Under the pieces are notes generated by a model that was given only the letters and a program-made list of their open reading frames with translations, did not search any database and was not told where the DNA came from. From Candidatus Altimarinota bacterium (lineage in GTDB: Bacteria > Patescibacteriota > Gracilibacteria > BD1-5 > UBA2023), in the NCBI GenBank assembly GCA_028685185.1, contig JAQUEK010000004.1:62001-126000 (forward strand): DNA of 64,000 nucleotides, read 5' to 3'. The translations under genes were made by a program, and so were the position numbers. Positions within the stretch are counted from its first letter, which is position 1. The number at the start of each line of letters is the position of its first letter. Shown one piece after another: positions 47,086 to 57,120 of the stretch.

Positions 47086-47946
47086 TTAAGCTTTTTTCCT
47101 TAATTTTACAAAACCGAATGCTATTGAAAAAGCAAGAAGTAATAGTATGTATAATTCAGGTCAAGTCTTTACTTTTGTTATTTCCTTCGGTTGTGGAACT
47201 GGAGCTTTAGCAGCTTGAGCTCATGCAAGGTAAGCAATACATTCAACATGGTTCAATGTTGTTCATTCCTTTCAAGACTCGTCAATATTATGGTAAGTTA
47301 TAGGCATCTTCAAAAGTCATGCAATTTCTCATTCCTTAATATCAGTTGAATCCATAACATAAGTAGCTCATAGACCTCATTCAATAAAATTTACAGTTTT
47401 TCATCATTCAAGAAGAAATTCCTGTTTTCAGCTTCATGTCTTAGAATCAGTCCAAACTATCTCATCAGAGAACTTCCAAAATTTTGAAGAATCTTCTGGA
47501 TTTGATATCCATTTTGTTCAGTTTCATCCAAGATTAACCAATTCAGGCATTGTCTGCTCATCCTTGTAAATAACTTGTTCTCAAGTATTAGGATTTGTCC
47601 AACCATCTGTAAGATTAGTGATTTTCTCTCATACTATCTTTTTTCATCAGTCGAAACATTGATTACATGCATTTTGAGTGAAGTATTCTTTATCACAAGC
47701 AATTTCAGCATAATTAGATACACCTCATTTTGGTGCTAAAGCTTGTGCTGGAGTTTGGGATTCTCCGGAAACTGAATCAGCATCTGCTTCGATTCAAGCG
47801 TCTTGTGAAAGTGGATCAGCATCGTTAACTGCAGATACTGCAGAGTCAGATGTAGATCATGTAGCTGTAGCTCCTGTTTCAGCAAAAGCGGAAAAAGATA
47901 TAGCAGTTAAAGCTAAAGCCATAACTATATATTTTTTGTTTATCAT
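47086..47946 (-). CDS. cell-surface protein with sortase-like C-terminal anchor
   Basis: A 286-residue exported protein. Signal peptide MINKKYIVMALALTAISFSA with likely cleavage after FAE. A low-complexity Ala/Ser/Asp linker (residues about 24-65) leads to a domain with paired cysteines (IACDKEYFTQNACNQCFDGG). A late section has HVECIAYLAG. The C-terminus is KVKTGPE, then about 20 hydrophobic residues (LYILLLLAFSIAFGF) and the basic tail VKLRKKA, the same tripartite layout as an LPXTG sorting signal with KTGPE as the motif. No sortase gene is in the window. It has its own promoter and terminator. Confidence 0.8.
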
Positions 47947-47972
47947 AATATTATGAGATTAAATAAGTAAAT

Positions 47973-47994
47973 TCTCCGTGATAATCTCCGTGAT
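47973..47994 (-). repeat. direct repeat next to a promoter
   Basis: tctccgtgat at 47973-47982 and 47985-47994 (12-base period, about one helical turn). It overlaps the expected transcription start of the anchored surface-protein gene and touches its -10 box, a position typical of an operator. Confidence 0.55.
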
Positions 47995-48020
47995 TTTAGT
48001 TTTTATTAAGGTTTTGTCAA
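47993..48020 (-). promoter_or_regulatory. promoter for the anchored surface-protein gene
   Basis: On the minus strand TTGACA (48020-48015), 16-base spacer, TAAAAT (47998-47993). The direct repeat at 47973-47994 abuts the -10 box. Confidence 0.7.
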
Positions 48021-48037
48021 AAAAATGTTAAAAAATC

Positions 48038-48065
48038 TTTGTCAAAAAACAAAAATAGATATAAT
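48038..48065 (+). promoter_or_regulatory. possible promoter for frr
   Basis: TTTGTC (48038-48043), 16-base spacer and a perfect TATAAT (48060-48065). The frr start is 48 bases downstream. It is divergent from the promoter at 47993-48020, with only about 17 bases between the two -35 boxes. Confidence 0.5.
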
Positions 48066-48112
48066 TGGAAAGATTTTTTAATCAATTTTGGCTTTAATAA
48101 TAATTACAACAT

Positions 48113-48658
48113 ATGATTTGAAATATAAAAACAGACTTACAGAAAGCTGAAGAGCATCTTCATAACGAATTCAATAAGTTACAGGTCGGAAGAGCGAATC
48201 CAAGCCTTATAGAAGGGGTACATGTTAATGTGTATTGAGGGATTCAACCTCTTAAGAATGTAGCATCAGTCTCTGTCATGGATTCTCAGACATTATCGAT
48301 CCAACCTTGGGATAAGTCGCTCATAAGAGATATCGACAAAGCTATAAGCGATGCGTGACTATGACTTAATCCCCAGAACAACGGTGAAACCATTATGATA
48401 AAAATTCCTCTTCTTACAGAAGAAAGAAGAAAGGATCTTGTGAAGATCGCGAAAAAACTTGCTGAGGACTGAAAAATAGCCATAAGGAATATTAGGCAAG
48501 ATTATCTTAAGAAGATAAAGAACGCCGAAACTAATAAAGAGATAAGTGAGGATATATCAAAGCAGAATGAAAAGGATTTGCAGAAATATATAGATGAAGA
48601 AATTGAGAATATAGAGAAGATGTTGAAACATAAAGAAGAAGAGATAATGAAAATCTAA
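48113..48658 (+). CDS. frr: ribosome recycling factor
   Basis: A 181-residue protein that, with EF-G, splits the post-termination ribosome. The conserved segments [60 protein letters not shown] and [20 protein letters not shown] are all present. TGA glycines include those in SDAGLGLN. Length is normal. It is the first plus-strand gene of the information-processing block. Confidence 0.97.
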
Positions 48659-48688
48659 TAATCAGATATATTTACAAGAATTAAAATA

Positions 48689-48720
48689 TTCACCCTCCCT
48701 TTTTAAGAATGGAGGGTGAA
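48689..48720. repeat. hairpin after frr without a T run
   Basis: ttcaccctcc and ggagggtgaa (10-base arms, 12-base loop). No T tract follows, so it is either a weak terminator or an mRNA-stabilising structure; the next gene starts 35 bases on. Confidence 0.5.
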
Positions 48721-48754
48721 ACCAGTTCAAAACCATACCATAACCATAAACAAT

Positions 48755-49600
48755 ATGAAAGAGACATTAATTTCTGATAATCAGCAGTTCAATGAGACAA
48801 TGGAAAAAATCCGATCAGGTGGAATGGATAATCTCCATATCCTTGCAGATTTCGATAGAACCCTGACAAAAGCATTTTATGACTGAGAAATGAGGCCAAA
48901 CCTTATCTCTGTTCTCAGGAAGGAATGATATCTTTCAGAAGAATATGTAAAAAGTGCTTATGCTCTTCATGACCATTATTATCCCATAGAGATAAACCCG
49001 AATATCCCAATTATAGAAAAGAAAAAGGAAATGACAGATTGGTGGAATAAGCATCTTGATCTGCTAGTGAAATCAAAGCTTCATAAAAGCGATATAGAGA
49101 AAATAATAGATAGCTGATTCATAGAATTCAGGCCAGCTTTAATTGAATTCATAAGATTCCTCAATGAGAATGATATACCTTTGGTTATCATTTCAGCCAA
49201 TTGACTCTGAACGGATTCAATAAGGATGTTCTTCGAAAAGAATATGATCATGTCTGATAACATAAAGATAATATCAAATTGATTCCTGTGGGACAATGAT
49301 TGAAATGCTGTCTGATATGACAAAAGGGTTATCCACACCTTCAATAAGGATGAAACCGTTCTACATGATCATCCTGAGATATATGAGATGGTCAAAGACA
49401 GGAAAAATGTCATACTTCTATGAGATTCGACTTGAGATCCTGCAATGATAGAATGATTTGATTATGACAATCTTCTTAAATTCTGATTTTTGAACGAGAA
49501 GGAGAATGAATTCATAGGAAAATACAAGGAGATATATGATGTCGTTATGACTGGAGATAATGACTGAGAATTTCTGATATGATTATTCAAAGATCAATAA
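48755..49600 (+). CDS. UMPH-1 family (cytosolic 5'-nucleotidase III-like) HAD phosphatase
   Basis: A 281-residue HAD-superfamily enzyme. The catalytic motif ILADFDRTLTKAF has both aspartates. The segments LSEEYVKSAYALHDHYYPIE and KKKEMTDWWNKHLDLLVKSK match the UMPH-1 nucleotidase family, and NVILLGDSTGDPAMIEGFDY is HAD motif IV. UMPH-1 enzymes dephosphorylate pyrimidine nucleoside monophosphates in eukaryotes; in bacteria the substrate is often untested. It is 10 bases before mfd. Confidence 0.83.
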
Positions 49601-49610
49601 TATATAAGAA

Positions 49611-52604
49611 ATGGTCACAATAAAGACAAATACATCATATTTTAACACTTGAGATCATTTTTCAAGGGTTATTCTGATTTGAGGGAATTTTGAAAACAGA
49701 AAGAAAATTCTGTTTTTTGATACTATTGAAGAGTTACATAGGTTCGAGAAGGTTTGGGATTATTTCAATCCAAAGAACAAAAGCATTGTAATAGATGATT
49801 TTAGCGCTCTGCATTCTTATCATTTTGAAAATGCATGAACATATCTGGCTATAAAGGATCTGTTTTTTTTAGAAATTCCTGATAAATATGAACTCCAGAA
49901 AAGCACGATAGATGTGAGGATCTGAATGGTGATCGAAATCGATGATCTCATAAAGAAACTTATAGATTTCTGATATTCGCATTCGGCCCATCTATCGAAA
50001 AACTGAAGCTACAATATAGAATGAGATATAGTTAATGTGAGATTTCCTCACTGAAGGAATACATATAAGATAAGCTTTTTCGACAATGAGATAGACGAGA
50101 TCCTGAAGTTAGACAAGGATGACAGCAAAAATGTCGAAAAGCTAAAGGAACTGAATATTTATTCAAACGATAAATCTGATATCTGAGGGAAAAAGAGCAT
50201 AAAGGACAATCTAGACAGGATAAGCTTCATTTTCAGAGACTGAATCAAGATTTTCATATGAATCGATTTCATGGAAGAAAAGACATCAATACTCAGCCGA
50301 CTGGATAATTATGTGGATCTTTCAAATGTCTTCAAAAATCTATGAGAAACCGATCTTAGAATAAGCGATATCGACATAAACAATGTTGATGAGCTTAAGG
50401 AGATCCTGGCGATGAAAAAAACTAAGATATATACAAAAAATGTGAAGACCATAACAAACTTTGTCGATTATAACAATATAAGCGATTCTTCGGTTGAAAT
50501 AATAGAGATAACCGATAAGCGCCTTAATCTGGAGAGTTTCTCGGATTCTGAATCTGAGATGATATGCGATGATATACTTTCAAACATATTCATAAAGAAA
50601 AGATATAGGAAAAGCCTTTCCAAGGATCTGGATCTGCTGCTTCAGATAAAGCCGTGAGACTATATAGTCCATATTGACCATTGAGTGTGAATATTCAAAC
50701 AGATAGTACTTAAAGACCTTTCATGAATCAAAAGGGAATACATTGAAATAGAATATAGGGAAAACGACAAGCTTTTCGTGCCTATCTGAGAGCTTTACAG
50801 GATAAGCAAATACATTTGATCCGAGGATCCGAAACTGACAAGATTAAGCTCGAATGAATGGAATAAAATTATAAAAAACACTGAAATAGAAGTTGAGAAG
50901 ATTGCCAAGGAACTTTTGGAGGTATATGCGAAGAGATCGATAGCAAAATGATATTCGTTCATCAGATTTGAAAAGAAAGAGGAAGAATTCAGAAAGGGTT
51001 TCCCATATATCCATACCATGGATCAGGAAAAATCAATCGTCGAGATACTCGGAGATATGGAGAAAAGCACGCCGATGGATAGGCTTTTGACTTGAGATGT
51101 CGGTTTCTGAAAGACAGAGGTTGCCTGCAATGCCATATACAAGGCATTCCTGAATAAAAAACAAGTTGCATTGATTTCCCCCCTTGTCATACTTGCATTC
51201 GAACATTTTGAATCACTGAAAAAACGATTCAAGGATTTCGGTGTCAGAATCGAGATAATCACAAGGGTAAGCACATCAAGAGAACAGACATTGATATTGA
51301 AGAAGTTGAGAAATTGAGAGATAGATTGCATAATATGAACGCACAGGCTCTTGTCTGAAGATGTGGAATTCAAGAATCTCTGACTTCTGATAGTAGATGA
51401 AGAGCATAAATTCTGAGTCATAGACAAGGAAAAGATAAATAAGATAAGGTCAAATATAGATATTCTTAGCCTTTCTGCAACCCCTATCCCTCGAAGCCTT
51501 AATTTTGCACTGAATTGAATAAAGGAAATCTCTATTATAGCAACTCCGCCGCAATGAAAAAAACCTATAAGGACCATAGTTTCAAAGTTCAGCGATGAAA
51601 TAATAATAAATGCAGTGAAAGATGAGCTATCGAGAAAATGACAGGTGATATTCATACATAACAGAGTTGCTACGATCGAGTCAATGAAAAAATATCTTGA
51701 AGAGATATTGAGGTGAATAAGCATTACGATAACACATTGACAGATGAGCTGAATAGAGGTTGAGGATAGGATCATGGATTTCAAAAACTGAAAGTATGAC
51801 ATACTTCTTTCAACTACTGTAATAGAGAACTGAGTGAATTTCCTGAACGCTAACACTATAATAATAAATGATGCCGAGACTTTCTGATTATCCCAGCTTC
51901 ATCAGCTGCGATGAAGAGTATGAAGATGAAAGACAGAATGACATTGCTATCTTGTATATAGAAAAGAGAATCTGCCTGATGACGCAAAAAAGAGGCTTGT
52001 GACCATAGTGAATAATACACACCTGTGAGCATGATTCGAAATAGCACTGAGGGATCTTGAGATAAGATGAGCATGAGATATTCTCTGAATAAAACAATCC
52101 TGAAAATCAAACGATACCTGAATCTCCCTTTATCTGAAGCTTTTGGAAGAGAAGATAGAGGAGCTGAAAACATGAGAGTACAGAAACAGGGTCGACTGCA
52201 AGATTGAGCTTTCCATCTCATATTATATAAGCGATGAATTCTTCGAGACCGAAATAGATAAGATAAGCTTTTTCAGGAACATCGAGTCTATAGAGACAAT
52301 TGAAGACCTTGAATACAGCCATGAGACATTCGCTTATTCTAAGGATTCCATACCTGAAGAATTCGAAAATCTGTTCATGCTTTTGAAAGCAAGGATAATA
52401 TTATCCCAATATTGAGTGGTCTCGCTTAAAAAAGTTTTAAACAATTACGTTTTCGAATTCGATAAGAATACAGGGATAGAAAAGATACGTGAATTCCTGA
52501 ATCTGGATAAGGATTGAAATTTTGTGATACAGACAATACACAAGATAAAGGTCGATGTAGCGAATTTTGCCTGAGATAAGGAATTTCTTGAAAGTTTGAT
52601 ATAA
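49611..52604 (+). CDS. mfd: transcription-repair coupling factor Mfd
   Basis: A 997-residue helicase that releases stalled RNA polymerase and recruits excision repair. The RNA polymerase-interacting CarD-like domain contains [20 protein letters not shown]. Helicase motifs: Walker [21 protein letters not shown] with two TGA glycines, DEEH in [47 protein letters not shown] and [20 protein letters not shown]. The product is shorter than the usual 1,100-1,180 residues, mainly in the N-terminal UvrB-like part, so UvrA interaction may be altered. The conserved arginine in TPIPRSL is CGA. Confidence 0.93.
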
Positions 52605-52642
52605 AAGATTTTGTTTTAGGGAAAAATTAATATCATGAATCC

Positions 52643-53611
52643 ATGAAAAAATCGAACATAATATTCTTTACATGAGAGAATCAGGTTTTTCTGCAAAAAG
52701 AGCTTGATAGATGGGTGAGTGTTTTCATAGAGAAACACTGAGATTTCAATGTCTCAAAGATAAACAATGAGAACATATCAGCCGAAATATTGGAGACAGA
52801 ACTTCTGACAATGTCATTTCTTGGCGGTTTCAAACTGATCATGATAGAGGACTTCCCATCCAAGATAAATGAGAAAGACACAGAGAAAGAGAATAAGAGG
52901 AATTTCGATGAAATAATACTTTCCCTGCTTGATAGGATTCCTGATAGCAATTTTGTCTTATTCATAGAATGATTTCCGGATAAAAGGAAAAGTCTATATA
53001 AGAAACTGATCGACATCGCACAGGTAAAAGAATATAAGAACCTTGAGTGAGAAGGCCTTAGGGATTACATCAGAAAAAGGCTTATCAATATAGATACCGA
53101 TGCTATCACAAGATTGATCCAGTACAAAAATTCAGAGATAAACAAGATTGAAGCTGAAATAGACAAGCTTTATCTTTTTAAGATGCATGACAGGATAACC
53201 GAAGATGATATAAGGAAATATGTGATCCCTGAAATAGAGATATCAATCTTCCAGTTGACAGATGCGATTTTTGAGCTTAATCCTAAAAAATCCATAGACA
53301 GCTTGAATCTTATACTTGAAACAAATAATATCTTTCAGGTTTTCTCGACAATAATGTCTAACATGAGAACCTTTCTTTATATAATATATCTATCTAAAGA
53401 TTGATTGAGCAAAAATGAGATAGTATCGCTTCTCGGTATTCACCCGTTCATATATGACAAATCAAAAAATATAAATCCCGTTAAGATAAAGGAGCTTTTC
53501 GAAAAATTCGTCGATATCGACAAGAAATCAAAAAGCTGAGAATTGATTCAGGATTCGGATAACTGAATAAGGCTTGCATTAGAAAAAAGTTTAATAAATT
53601 TGAAAAAGTAG
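52643..53611 (+). CDS. holA: DNA polymerase III delta subunit (HolA-like)
   Basis: A 322-residue clamp-loader subunit. The N-terminus MKKSNIIFFTGENQVFLQKE resembles the delta-subunit start where the protein begins an AAA+-like fold. The blocks NVSKINNENISAEILETELL, FLGGFKLIMIEDF and SNFVLFIEGFPDKRKSLYKK follow the typical delta layout, and the C-terminal half is helical as expected (FQLTDAIFELNPKKSIDSLN). Delta proteins are poorly conserved, so the call rests on overall pattern. The ATG at 52643 is chosen because another ATG at 52635 runs into a stop. It lies 38 bases after mfd. Confidence 0.8.
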
Positions 53612-53627
53612 TGTTTTTTTATATAAT
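53600..53627 (+). promoter_or_regulatory. promoter for the FKBP gene
   Basis: TTGAAA (53600-53605), 16-base spacer and TATAAT (53622-53627). The -35 box lies inside the end of holA; the FKBP start is 36 bases downstream. Confidence 0.6.
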
Positions 53628-53662
53628 GTTCAGGTTTATATTTTATAATTTAATTTCCAAAT

Positions 53663-54571
53663 ATGACAAATCCAGAAAATAAAGATAACAAAAGCCAATT
53701 ATATATAATCATCTGAGTGATCGGATTGATACTTATCATCTGATGAATCCTTGTCCTTAACAACAAAGGTACATTCTCATCTGATGACAAAAGCTCAACT
53801 GAAGGTAAATTGGTTAAGAATTGAGATACCATCAAGGTTGATTATGTTTGAAGATTAGAAGATTGAACTATATTCGATGCATCATTGGAAGAATTCGCAA
53901 AGAAATCAAAGAATTACTCTGAGGGAAGAAAATTCGAACCGCTTGAATTTACGGTCTGAGCTGGTCAGATGATCAAATGATTCGATGCATGAGTTGTTTG
54001 AATGAAAGTTGGAGAAAAGAAAACCTTAACTATAAAACCTGCTGATTGATATTGAGAGAAGAGCATAAAACAGGATATTCCTTTGAATTACCTTCAGGAT
54101 AAGATCGTACAAACCGTTCCTGCAGATTCATTCAAGGATAAGATCGTACAAACCGTTCCTGCAGAAGCTTTCAAAGATAAGCAATTGAAGGTTTGAGATG
54201 TTATAAATGAATCATGAATAACTTGAAAAGTGACTGCAATATCCGATTTATGAGTTTCAGTTGAAATAGACAATAAGCAAAACCCTTTCTATGGTAAGAA
54301 ATTAGCGGTTTGACTACAATCAGATTACCAGTGAAATTGAGTGAAGATAACTGCTATATCAGGTACAGGAGTCAGTGTTGAGGTAGACAATAAGCAAAAC
54401 CCTTTCTATGGTAAGAAATTAGCTGAAGGCTTGGTCTGAAAACTTCCTAACTGACAGGATGTCAAGATAGTTTCAATTGGTAAGGAGTCTGTAACAGTTG
54501 AAATGAATAACCCTTCAGAACTTGCATGAAAGACTTTGATTTTCGATGTTGAAGTCAAATCAATAAAATAA
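53663..54571 (+). CDS. membrane-anchored FKBP-type peptidyl-prolyl isomerase with repeated flap domain
   Basis: A 302-residue protein. An N-terminal helix (QLYIIIGVIGLILIIGGILV) anchors it outside the membrane. The catalytic part is SlyD/FKBP-like: DTIKVDYVGRLEDGTIFDAS, then FTVGAGQMIKGFDAGVVGMK and VGEKKTLTIKPADGYGEKS. The following insert contains two tandem copies of DKIVQTVPA and two copies of DNKQNPFYGKKLA with VSVE before each, so the substrate-binding flap has been duplicated. FKBPs speed proline isomerisation in folding of exported proteins, which suits a genome with proline-rich exoproteins. It has its own promoter and terminator. Confidence 0.93.
54096..54423 (+). repeat. nested internal duplications in the FKBP gene
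   Basis: A 31-base unit occurs at 54096-54126 and 54135-54165 (period 39). A 40-base unit occurs at 54267-54306 and 54384-54423 (period 117, three times 39). Both keep frame. Confidence 0.9.
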
Positions 54572-54585
54572 TCAAATAGCAATTT

Positions 54586-54617
54586 AAAAAATCCGGATTT
54601 CTATATCCGGATTTTTT
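54586..54617 (+). terminator. terminator of the FKBP gene
   Basis: Stem aaaaaatccggat/atccggatttttt with a 6-base loop and a T run, 14 bases after the stop. Confidence 0.85.
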
Positions 54618-54647
54618 ATTGTTGAAATAAGAACTGACAAGTTAATG

Positions 54648-54675
54648 TTGATTTAATTGCCTAAGAATATAAAAT
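54648..54675 (+). promoter_or_regulatory. promoter for trmD
   Basis: TTGATT (54648-54653), 16-base spacer and TAAAAT (54670-54675). The trmD start is 27 bases downstream. Confidence 0.55.
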
Positions 54676-54701
54676 GGCTCAGATATATCTAATATAAATT
54701 T

Positions 54702-55349
54702 ATGAAGATACATATACTCACGATGTTCCCTGATTCATTTTCCAGTTATTTCAAGACAAGCATATTGAGAATAGCCCAGGAAAAGTGAATATTCGAACCG
54801 ATCATATATAACCTATGCGATTTTTCAGTAAAGAACACAAGAAGGGTTGATTCAAGGCCATACTGATGATTCCCTGGAACCATAATATCAGCGGAACCTC
54901 TTTATGATGCTATAAATTCAATCGAGGAAAAACATTGAAAATTGGAAAAGATATACCTATCACCAAGATGAGAAATGCTTAAGCAGCAAACTTTTGAAAA
55001 ACTTGCAAAAAATGAAAAAGATCTTATATTAATCTGCGGTCATTATGAATGAATAGATCAGAGGATAATTGAAATATTCGGCATAAAGGAGATCTCAATC
55101 TGAAATTATGTTCTGAGTGGCTGAGAGCTGGCTTCGATGGTTCTTATAGATTGAATCGTCAGATTATTGCCGCAAGTGATAAGCGAAAAGTCATTGGAGG
55201 AAGAATCATTCTCGAAAAAACTGAAAAGAAAAAAAGAATACCCTCAATATTCAAGACCTGAAGATTTCCTATGAATCAAAGTTCCGAAGGAATTGCTGAG
55301 CTGAGACCCGAAAGAGATCGAAAAATGGAAAAAAAAATTTATTAGTTAA
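54702..55349 (+). CDS. trmD: tRNA (guanine-37-N1) methyltransferase
   Basis: A 215-residue SPOUT methyltransferase that makes m1G37 in tRNA. The start MKIHILTMFPDSFSSYFKTS, the SAM-knot segments IYLSPRGEMLKQQTFEKLAK, LILICGHYEGIDQRIIEIFG and ISIGNYVLSGGELASMVLID and the final EYPQYSRPEDFLGIKVPKEL are all classic TrmD. Most knot glycines are TGA. It is slightly shorter than the usual 230-250. The next gene follows after 11 bases. Confidence 0.97.
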
Positions 55350-55360
55350 TTAAAATTGTT

Positions 55361-55948
55361 ATGGATTTTTTAAACACTGTATTTGAAAATCTTGTAAGAT
55401 TCTACCAGCTTATAATACAGAATATAACATTGGACTGAATAATAAAATTCTCCATATTATATTTTTTCATAATATGGTGAGCATTCATAATCTGGGTTGT
55501 AAAAGATATAACAAATAGGACTACAAACCTTTTTCTACAGGTTCTATCAATAATAATAGTGATACTTTTCACGCCGATTTTCTGATTGCCGATCTACTTG
55601 CTCTTAAGGCCAAGAGCTACTATTTTCGAAAAGTACTATGAGGATGCTGAAGAGGTTGAATTCGAAGAAGAGAACAATATACAAGAAAATATGAAGAAAG
55701 ATATAATATTATGTCCATACTGTTCAAAACACATTGATGAAGATTTCTCATATTGCCCATATTGCAAGGAAAAGCTGATAAAGAAATGTGAGAAATGTGC
55801 GAAAGATATAAAGATTTTCTGGTCAGCATGCCCATACTGCTGAATAGATGAAGAAAAGATTAAAAAGAAAGTTGAAAAAATAGAGATCAAGAAAGTTATT
55901 AAGAAGAAAGAGCCAGAAATTGAAGAGATAGCTGAAATACAAGAATAA
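55361..55948 (+). CDS. membrane protein with paired zinc ribbons
   Basis: A 195-residue protein. Two membrane helices (about residues 30-50 and 62-83) are followed by an acidic linker and two zinc-ribbon units: CPYCSKHIDEDFSYCPYC and CEKCAKDIKIFWSACPYC. The tail is Lys/Glu-rich. The layout matches zinc-ribbon membrane proteins common in CPR genomes, where a double CxxC domain lies on the cytoplasmic side. Function unknown. It follows trmD by 11 bases and is ended by the hairpin at 55947-55981. Confidence 0.82.
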
Positions 55949-55981
55949 AAAAATAACCTGCATCATGCAGGTTATTTTTTT
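55947..55981. terminator. shared terminator of convergent genes
   Basis: 17-base arms (aaaaaaataacctgcat and complement) around one base, flanked by A and T runs. It covers the stop of the zinc-ribbon gene and lies just before the convergent glycosyltransferase stop. Confidence 0.85.
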
Positions 55982-55992
55982 ATTCTTGGAAC

Positions 55993-57120
55993 TTATTTTG
56001 CAAGGTTTTTATTTACAATGTCATTCAGCTCTTCTAGAAATCTCTCTTTCCTGAATTTCAATGCATGATCCCTTATCTTTATCCTATCATATCTGTCATT
56101 TTCAATATTATTATGGAATACTTTGAATTTAGCTACGAAATCAGATCAATCAGGATCATCGAAAAATTCTCAGCTAAGTCAGCTTATGCTTGTTTCAGTC
56201 AATCATCATTGTCATAATCCGAAAACAGGAACTCAAGCACACATGGCCTCAAGCGGGGTTATTCAGAAATCATCCTTTCCTGGCATTATCGCTCACCTTG
56301 CATTCTTATAGTATTCATTGGATTCTTCCCAATGCCTGTATCATGCAAATTCAATATTAGAGGCTGCGATTGATTCAAGATATGCCTTATGATATCAGTC
56401 TCATATGATTATGAACCTATAACCTAAATTGTTGAATGCCCTGACTGCTATATCGACCTTTTTAAATTCGGTAAGCGCTGAAACTATCATATAATATTCC
56501 CTTTCCTTCAATTTCTTGTCTCATATTGAAAATATATCAGAATAGACTGAAGGATAAACTACTTGGGCTCATCTCCTGTAATATTTCGATATTCTCTGTG
56601 CAACCTGTTTTGATGCAGCTAAAGCTATATCATGTCTTTGTCACGCCTGATAATCCCATTTTCTCAACGAAAAGAACAGTAATCAGAGGAAAAAATTAAC
56701 TATCTTCTTGATTATCTTAGGATAAGTTATATCTCTCCTATATTCAAATGTCCAATCCCAAAGATATCTTGCAGGAGAATGATAATAGACTACGAAAAGC
56801 GTTTCAGGCTTAGTGATGCATCAATGAGCGAATCAGCTTGATGATGCTATGACAAGATCATACTCGCTCAAATCCAAGCTTTCTACTGCCCTAGCCATGA
56901 ATGGAAGGCAAAATCTTTGGTTTTTAGTTAGCTTGTACATGAATTGCGTCAATTTCGCAACTTGCTTTATCCTTGATGCTGGAAACATCTTTGAAACCTT
57001 ATTCTCATCATATATGAGCGTATATAAGTCAGCTTCAGGATAAAGATCAAGAATATCTTTGACTACATTTTCGGCTCATCACATTTTTATGAGCATTTCA
57101 TGTACTACTGCAACTTTCAT
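55993..57120 (-). CDS. glycosyltransferase family 4
   Basis: A 375-residue GT-B glycosyltransferase. The start MKVAVVHEMLIKMGGAENVV is the typical donor-domain entry. The C-terminal donor site shows GAIMPGKDDFGITPLEAMCA and GVPVFGLGQGGLTET. Between them, YYMIVSALTEFKKVDIAVRA and FIIIGDGYHKAYLESIA give the linking strands. Such enzymes transfer activated sugars to lipid-linked or protein acceptors in surface polysaccharide synthesis. The upstream ligase gene overlaps it by 16 bases, so the two are translationally coupled. Confidence 0.92.

Noticed and set aside
48689-48720. Terminator after frr
   Set aside because: No T run follows the stem in the plus direction; listed as a hairpin only.
51023-51856. 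A 277-codon minus-strand frame
   Set aside because: It lies entirely within mfd on the opposite strand, across the helicase motifs, and its product looks like complement of helical codons rather than a real protein.
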